From Ruminococcaceae bacterium YAD3003 (GTDB lineage Bacteria; Bacillota; Clostridia; Saccharofermentanales; Saccharofermentanaceae): 64,000 nucleotides of DNA. The notes under the pieces are model-generated. The model saw nothing but the letters and a program-made list of their open reading frames with translations. It was not told where the DNA came from and ran no database searches. Below, piece by piece: positions 59,455-64,000 of this stretch. Position numbers and translations under genes: made by a program. Position 1 is the stretch's first letter. Each line of letters opens with the position of its first letter. The stretch spans positions 1 to 64,000 of the forward strand of contig FNPA01000009.1 of assembly GCA_900107185.1 (NCBI GenBank), given 5' to 3'.

Positions 59455-61863
59455 TTAAGACTTAATACCTTTGCATTCATTGACATACTGTCTGATAGGT
59501 CCTACGTCTATGTACTTAGCGATGCCGTCAGCCTCAGGGATAACGAGGACAGGTACGTTAACGATCTCGAACTTCTTTGCGAGCTCAGCGTCGTCGTCAG
59601 CGTAGATCAACTCGTAGTCGAAGTGCTGCTCATCGAACATTGCCTTAACAGCCTTGCACTTAGCACATGTGTGTGTTGTGAAGAGCATCGGCTTGTCACC
59701 AATGGAACCTGCATCAACGGGTGCCAATGTAGGGAGTTCCTTCTCCTCAACAGAGCCTACAGTAACAGTTGCTGTTCTGGGCTTCATTGAAGAGTTGCAG
59801 GTGTCATAAGTCTTTCTGTCCTTGAACTCCTGGAGCTTACCGTCGTTCCAGTTCTTAACCGGACGATAGTAACCTGTGATACGGCTGTATGTTTCGGTCG
59901 GGCCGCCGCACTCAGGGCATGCTTTGACTTCACCGGGGAGGTATCCGTGAACAGAACAGATGGAATATGTAGGAGACATTGTGTAGTAAGGCAGTCTGTA
60001 GTTCTCGGCGATCTTTCTTACGAGAGATGCTGCAGCCTTCCAGTCAGGGAGACGCTCGCCTAAGAATGCGTGGAATACCGTACCTGATGTATAGAGTGTC
60101 TGGAGGTTATCCTGAACATCCAATGCATCGAAAATATCTGTTGTGTAGCCGACAGGAAGGTGTGAGCTGTTGGTGTAATAGAATACGCCGGAAGCATCGT
60201 TAGCCGTGATGATGTCAGGGAACTTAGCCTTGTCGTGCTTAGCGAGACGGAAAGCTGTTGACTCAGCAGGTGTAGCCTCGAGGTTGTAGAGATCACCGTA
60301 CTTCTCCTGGTATTCTGAGAGCTTGTTTCTCATGTGGTTCAATACGTCAGCTGCGAACTTCTGTGTCTCTACATGTGTGAGGTCCTTTCTGAGCCACTTA
60401 GCGTTGAGACCTGCTTCGTTCATACCAACAAGACCGATTGTTGAGAAGTGGTTGTTGAATGTTCCGAGGTAGTGTCTTGTGTAAGGATAGAGACCTTCGT
60501 CGAGGAGCTTTGTGATTGTGTTTCTCTTGATCTTGAGTGATCTGGCAGAAACATCCATGAGGTGGTCGAGTCTCTTATAGAAGTCTTCCTCATCTGTTGC
60601 AAGGTAAGCAATACGGGGAATGTTGATAGTAACAACACCAACAGAACCTGTTGACTCACCTGAACCGAAGAATCCGCCGGACTTCTTACGGAGCTCACGG
60701 AGATCGAGTCTCAAACGGCAGCACATTGAACGTACATCGGAAGGCTCCATGTCGGAGTTGATGTAGTTAGAGAAGTAAGGGATACCGTACTTCGCAGCCA
60801 TCTCGAAGAGGAGCTTGTTGTTCTCTGTCTCTGACCAGTCGAAATCTCTTGTGATTGAATATGTAGGAATAGGATACTGGAATCCACGGCCGTTAGCGTC
60901 ACCTTCGATCATGATCTCGATGAAAGCCTTGTTGACCATGTCCATCTCAGCCTTACAATCCTTGTACTTGAAGTCCATCTCCTTGCCGCCTACGATACAA
61001 TTCTGCTCTGCGAGATCGTTTGGTACTGTCCAGTCGAGAGTGATGTTTGTAAACGGGCTCTGTGTACCCCATCTTGAAGGTGTGTTTACGCCATAGATGA
61101 AGGACTGGATGTCCTGCTTAACCTGCTTGTATGAGAGGTTATCAACCTTTACGAAAGGAGCGAGATATGTATCGAAAGATGAGAATGCCTGAGCGCCTGC
61201 CCACTCATTCTGCATGATGCCGAGGAAGTTAACCATCTGGTTGCAAAGTGTGGAGAGGTGCTTTGCAGGTGCAGATGTAATCTTACCCGTGATGCCGCCC
61301 AAACCTTCCTGGATGAGCTGCTTCAATGACCATCCTGCGCAGTAACCTGTGAGCATGGACAAGTCGTGAATATGGATATCAGCGTTTCTGTGAGCATCTG
61401 CGATTTCCTTGTCATAGATCTCAGAGAGCCAGTAATTAGCTGTGATAGCGCCTGAGTTGGAGAGGATAAGGCCGCCTACTGAATATGTAACTGTGGAGTT
61501 CTCTTTAACACGCCAGTCTTCAACCTTTACATAGCTGTCGACGAGGTTCTTATAGTTCAAGAGAGCGGAGTTCATGTTACGGATCTTCTCACGCTGGTTA
61601 CGGTAAAGGATGTAAGCCTTTGCTACGTCCTCATAACCCATTCTCTGGAGTGTAGCCTCAACGCTGTCCTGAATTGACTCGACGTCTACCTTACCGTCAA
61701 CTGCCTTCTTCTCGCAGTCTGAAACAGCATTAAGCGCGAGCATATCAATGATCTGATTGTTATACTCTCTCTTCTGTGCTACGAAAGCCTTCTCGATAGC
61801 TCCCGAAATCTTGCTTAAGTCAAAGTCTACTACTTTGCCGTCTCTCTTAATGATTTGAAACAT
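59455..61863 (-). CDS. nrdD: Anaerobic (class III) ribonucleoside-triphosphate reductase with C-terminal glutaredoxin-like domain
   Basis: 802 residues. An N-terminal ATP-cone (about 1-90: QIIKRDGKVVDFDLSKISGA) for allosteric control precedes the ten-stranded catalytic barrel. Zinc-site cysteines CSVHGYLPGEVKACPEC (about 655) and the glycyl-radical segment SRITGYYRPVKNWNDGK (about 678) follow. After an SVEEKELPTLAPVDAG linker, residues about 728-802 form a glutaredoxin/thioredoxin-like domain with TCAKCK. Class III enzymes reduce ribonucleotides without oxygen, using formate or, in one subclass, a redoxin; the fused redoxin suggests the latter. It lies 11 bases after nrdG. Confidence 0.95.
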   Translation of the reverse strand: MFQIIKRDGKVVDFDLSKISGAIEKAFVAQKREYNNQIIDMLALNAVSDCEKKAVDGKVDVESIQDSVEATLQRMGYEDVAKAYILYRNQREKIRNMNSALLNYKNLVDSYVKVEDWRVKENSTVTYSVGGLILSNSGAITANYWLSEIYDKEIADAHRNADIHIHDLSMLTGYCAGWSLKQLIQEGLGGITGKITSAPAKHLSTLCNQMVNFLGIMQNEWAGAQAFSSFDTYLAPFVKVDNLSYKQVKQDIQSFIYGVNTPSRWGTQSPFTNITLDWTVPNDLAEQNCIVGGKEMDFKYKDCKAEMDMVNKAFIEIMIEGDANGRGFQYPIPTYSITRDFDWSETENNKLLFEMAAKYGIPYFSNYINSDMEPSDVRSMCCRLRLDLRELRKKSGGFFGSGESTGSVGVVTINIPRIAYLATDEEDFYKRLDHLMDVSARSLKIKRNTITKLLDEGLYPYTRHYLGTFNNHFSTIGLVGMNEAGLNAKWLRKDLTHVETQKFAADVLNHMRNKLSEYQEKYGDLYNLEATPAESTAFRLAKHDKAKFPDIITANDASGVFYYTNSSHLPVGYTTDIFDALDVQDNLQTLYTSGTVFHAFLGERLPDWKAAASLVRKIAENYRLPYYTMSPTYSICSVHGYLPGEVKACPECGGPTETYSRITGYYRPVKNWNDGKLQEFKDRKTYDTCNSSMKPRTATVTVGSVEEKELPTLAPVDAGSIGDKPMLFTTHTCAKCKAVKAMFDEQHFDYELIYADDDAELAKKFEIVNVPVLVIPEADGIAKYIDVGPIRQYVNECKGIKS

Positions 61864-61874
61864 GTTCCTCTCCT

Positions 61875-62573
61875 TCAGCTCTCTCCGCGTATCTTTGCCT
61901 GCGGTATTATTTTCTTTGCACCTTCCAATGCCTTTTCCAATTCTTCGCGGGGAAGTTCACTTAATCCCTCACCGTTCAGAAGTTCGCCAGAATCTACAAA
62001 GTTCTGGAGGAAGTATTTATCAGATCCTTCCACCTGCTTTGCGATCTGCTCGAAATCACCTGCGCTGTGCAGAGGCGATACCACCGTTGTTCTGAACTCA
62101 TGGTCGACGCCGCTGTCTTCTATTAGTTTGATGCTTCTCTTAATGAGGGAAACATCGAACCCCTCGATTCCGACTGTTTCTGCATACTTCTCGAAAGTAT
62201 TCTTCAGGTCCATTGCGACGTAATCGACATTTCCTTCAGCCAGGATCTTCTCGAGCCTGTCAGGGAATGTGCCGTTGGTATCAAGCTTTACCTTGAATCC
62301 CATTGACTTGATCTTTGCAATAAACTCACCGATGTCAGAATGCAGAAGCGGTTCGCCGCCTGTGATCGCAACTCCGTCAAGGATCCCCTGTCTCTTCTTA
62401 AGGAACGCGAAAAACTCTTCTTCGCTGATCCTGTACTCTTCCGGGGGATTGAATACCAATGCCGGGTTGTGGCAGAAGGGGCATCTTAAGTTGCATCCGA
62501 CTGTAAAGACGGTGCAAGCTACAGTCCCGGGGAAATCCAAAAGTGTAAGCTTCTGAAGTCCGCCTAAGATCAT
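61875..62573 (-). CDS. nrdG: Anaerobic ribonucleotide reductase activating protein (radical SAM)
   Basis: 232 residues. VGCNLRCPFCHN contains the CxxxCxxC-like cluster motif (spacing as in the YjjW/NrdG2 type), with TGGEPLLHSD as the SAM-binding GGE motif. It installs the glycyl radical on NrdD. It is the first gene of the nrdG-nrdD operon, under the NrdR-type control region upstream. The order nrdG before nrdD is the reverse of many genomes. Confidence 0.94.
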   Translation of the reverse strand: MILGGLQKLTLLDFPGTVACTVFTVGCNLRCPFCHNPALVFNPPEEYRISEEEFFAFLKKRQGILDGVAITGGEPLLHSDIGEFIAKIKSMGFKVKLDTNGTFPDRLEKILAEGNVDYVAMDLKNTFEKYAETVGIEGFDVSLIKRSIKLIEDSGVDHEFRTTVVSPLHSAGDFEQIAKQVEGSDKYFLQNFVDSGELLNGEGLSELPREELEKALEGAKKIIPQAKIRGES

Positions 62574-62916
62574 GCCCCAATACCTCGCTTTAGATTGAAA
62601 AATAGGTGCGAATGCGTTCTGAATTCCTCAAAACGCTCTTACAGAATACCTATATGTTGTGGTTGTGTCAACAGCAAAACCCAATATATTGTGCCTGTAA
62701 TATGAATGTAATAAAAAGCATGAAAAGTTGACAAACAATAGGGTTTCAAGACTTTTTTAGGAATTTTTCGGGGTTAAAAAATTAAAAATGTAATATTTCC
62801 AGACGCCGGAAATGGCCGCAAATGAGAATTTGAACCAAGACAAAAAAACCATGCAAAATCCGCGCGGTCGCTTTGATTTTGCTTGGATAATTGCAGTTAC
62901 GATAGAACTTCAGGAC
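62574..62916 (-). promoter_or_regulatory. nrdG-nrdD promoter with two NrdR boxes
   Basis: On the minus strand TTGACA (62666-62671), 17 bases and TATTCT (62643-62648) form the promoter. Two box-like palindromes, CAATATATTG (62682-62691) and CTATATGTTG-type (62650-62659), have centres 32 bases apart, about three helical turns, which is the spacing known for NrdR boxes. One lies in the spacer, the other upstream of -35. The rest of this 343-base gap is A/T-rich up to the SDR stop at 62917; nothing else is evident. Confidence 0.75.
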
Positions 62917-63606
62917 TTATTTCTTCTTTGCGATCCTGTTAAACTGAGGTCTGACTTCGACTTCGGTTACCGCACAGCCCTCGCGCATATTAATAATATT
63001 CTTTATACATAAAGCAACGTCTTCGGGAACGAGATAGCATCCCTCTTCGTCCGACGGTGTGAAATCAGCATTTCTGTAGAGCTTCGTGCCGAGAGTGAGG
63101 TCCGGGCAGACGGTTACAACGCGGACTCCTGTCTTGCGCACTTCTTCATATAAACTTCTGCTGTAGCTTCGAAGTCCTGCCTTGAGCGCGCCGTATACAG
63201 CGCCGTGGGTATTGATCCTGGTCGAAGTAACTGATGCGATATTTATCACCATGCCCTTAGTATCTTTAAGTTTGGGGAGCAAAGCGGATGTGAGGATCAT
63301 TGGAGCTTCCAGATCAGTTCTGCACATCTCTTTTATCTGTTCTGGAGTGTTGAATTCGGCCAGACCATAGTAAGCACTGCCTGCTCCGTTTACGAGCAGG
63401 TCGACGCTCTTTATGTCAGAGATCTTTTCAAGCAGGATATCAGTGTCCCTTATGTCGAGCGAGATCCTCTTCTCAAAGAAATCACATCCTTCGGGGAATA
63501 CCCTTCCGATGCCGTAAACCTTATATCCTTCTTCAGAGAGCATCTTTGATGTCGCAAGGCCGATTCCGGATGAAGCGCCGGTTACAATGGCAGTCTTTAA
63601 TTCCAT
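62917..63606 (-). CDS. Short-chain dehydrogenase/reductase (SDR)
   Basis: 229 residues. TGASSGIGLATSK is the cofactor-binding TGxxxGIG motif, LVNGAGSAYYG replaces the usual NNAG (here NGAG), INIASVTS holds the catalytic serine, and YGALK the tyrosine and lysine. Classical SDR length. The start overlaps the upstream radical SAM gene by 10 bases, so the two are probably one operon. Substrate unknown. Confidence 0.88.
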   Translation of the reverse strand: MELKTAIVTGASSGIGLATSKMLSEEGYKVYGIGRVFPEGCDFFEKRISLDIRDTDILLEKISDIKSVDLLVNGAGSAYYGLAEFNTPEQIKEMCRTDLEAPMILTSALLPKLKDTKGMVINIASVTSTRINTHGAVYGALKAGLRSYSRSLYEEVRKTGVRVVTVCPDLTLGTKLYRNADFTPSDEEGCYLVPEDVALCIKNIINMREGCAVTEVEVRPQFNRIAKKK

Positions 63607-64000
63607 GTGAAGATCTTCTCCCTTTCGATGTGATCTGTAAGAAGTCCGCAGACATAATCCTGCATCGACTTGTCAGTTTCAGGATCGTATTGAGCGACGC
63701 TGTCCCTGACCATGTACGGATACCAGGCAATCTCGGAATCCGGGTAAGCCTGGCGCATCCTGGTCAAATAGTCAGCAGATATTCTGAACGCGCCGACGCT
63801 GATGTCCGTCAGACGCGAAAAATCTATCGCAGCAGCCGCATCGTCGATCAGCTTTTTATAAGCCTTCTGATAATCAGGAATCTTAATGATGGGGTCAAAA
63901 CAGAGCCTGACCCGGGCACCGTTCTCAACTGCTTTCGCGGCCGCTCTGATACGCGCATCAACAGGCGCGGTAAAACGTTCGTAATGCTCAACAACCTCTA
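63597..64000 (-). CDS. C-terminus of a spore-photoproduct-lyase-like radical SAM protein (partial)
   Basis: The frame enters from beyond the right edge and ends at TAA (63597-63599), giving 133 visible residues. RLCFDPIIKIPDYQKAYKKL, DISVGAFRISADYLTRMRQA and AWYPYMVRDSVAQYDPE, then IEREKIFTWN at the end, match the C-terminal half of the SPL family of radical SAM proteins. The cluster-binding cysteines would lie outside the window. It overlaps the SDR gene by 10 bases. Some members repair thymine photoproducts in spores; others, common in non-sporing Clostridia, have no known role. Confidence 0.8.
   Translation of the reverse strand, partial: EVVEHYERFTAPVDARIRAAAKAVENGARVRLCFDPIIKIPDYQKAYKKLIDDAAAAIDFSRLTDISVGAFRISADYLTRMRQAYPDSEIAWYPYMVRDSVAQYDPETDKSMQDYVCGLLTDHIEREKIFTWN

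Overview
The window looks like chromosomal DNA of an anaerobic, low-to-mid-GC Clostridia-type Firmicute. Signs are AGGAGG-type ribosome binding sites, TTGACA/TATAAT-like promoters, a class III (oxygen-sensitive) ribonucleotide reductase, an XrtG exosortase system with a Firmicu-CTERM-like substrate, BlaI/BlaR-type regulation and AzlCD. The genus cannot be fixed from the sequence alone. Most genes are on the minus strand, so operons read from high to low coordinates.

Left part (1-14.4 kb): a three-gene unit (class V aminotransferase, cytidylyltransferase-oxidoreductase fusion, ATP-grasp ligase) probably makes a CDP-activated amino compound for a surface polymer. Next comes a tightly overlapping XrtG operon at 11.8-4.5 kb: secreted substrate with C-terminal sorting signal, exosortase XrtG, glycosyltransferase, GGDEF-like membrane protein, PTPS-like protein and a large PTPS-related membrane protein, with trmL at its end. 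An M50-like membrane protein without HExxH and a lipase-like hydrolase follow.

Middle (14.4-33.7 kb): an array of 52-bp repeats; sugar ABC permeases; an acyltransferase with an out-of-frame lysine-rich tail; a BlaI/BlaR1-like pair whose sensor domain is replaced by an alpha/beta hydrolase; a secreted metalloprotease-like lipoprotein; a diguanylate cyclase; a MoxR-DUF58-membrane protein operon; a PIG-V-like mannosyltransferase; and an FtsX/MacB-type ABC exporter preceded by what looks like a yybP-ykoY (Mn2+) riboswitch with its terminator.

33.8-43.6 kb is an integrated element in the 3' end of tRNA-Ser(GGA), bounded by a 23-bp duplication. Its layout (integrase and repressor divergent from excisionase and VirE-type helicase, then a GTAAC iteron cluster with an AT-rich block) resembles phage-inducible chromosomal islands. 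Its cargo is an MmeI-like type IIL restriction-modification enzyme, a Thr/Pro-rich lipoprotein and two unknown genes.

Right part (43.8-64 kb): tRNA-Thr(GGT), an AzlC-AzlD fusion, two lipoproteins, a zinc-ribbon membrane protein with AEPV repeats, and one operon holding all seven shikimate-pathway activities plus chorismate mutase and prephenate dehydrogenase. That operon is preceded by a Tyr/Phe-rich leader peptide and terminator, a classical attenuator. Then come a CarD regulator, polyphosphate:AMP phosphotransferase, a nuclease-like unknown with a leaderless-type promoter, nrdD-nrdG under two NrdR boxes, an SDR enzyme, and the C-terminus of a spore-photoproduct-lyase-like radical SAM protein.

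A recurring oddity is that several intergenic regions carry dense arrays of a short word, each locus with its own word (GTCGAC, GAATAC/GTATTC, GGTAAC, TGGCGT, TGTCTAGGA, TTGTCGG).
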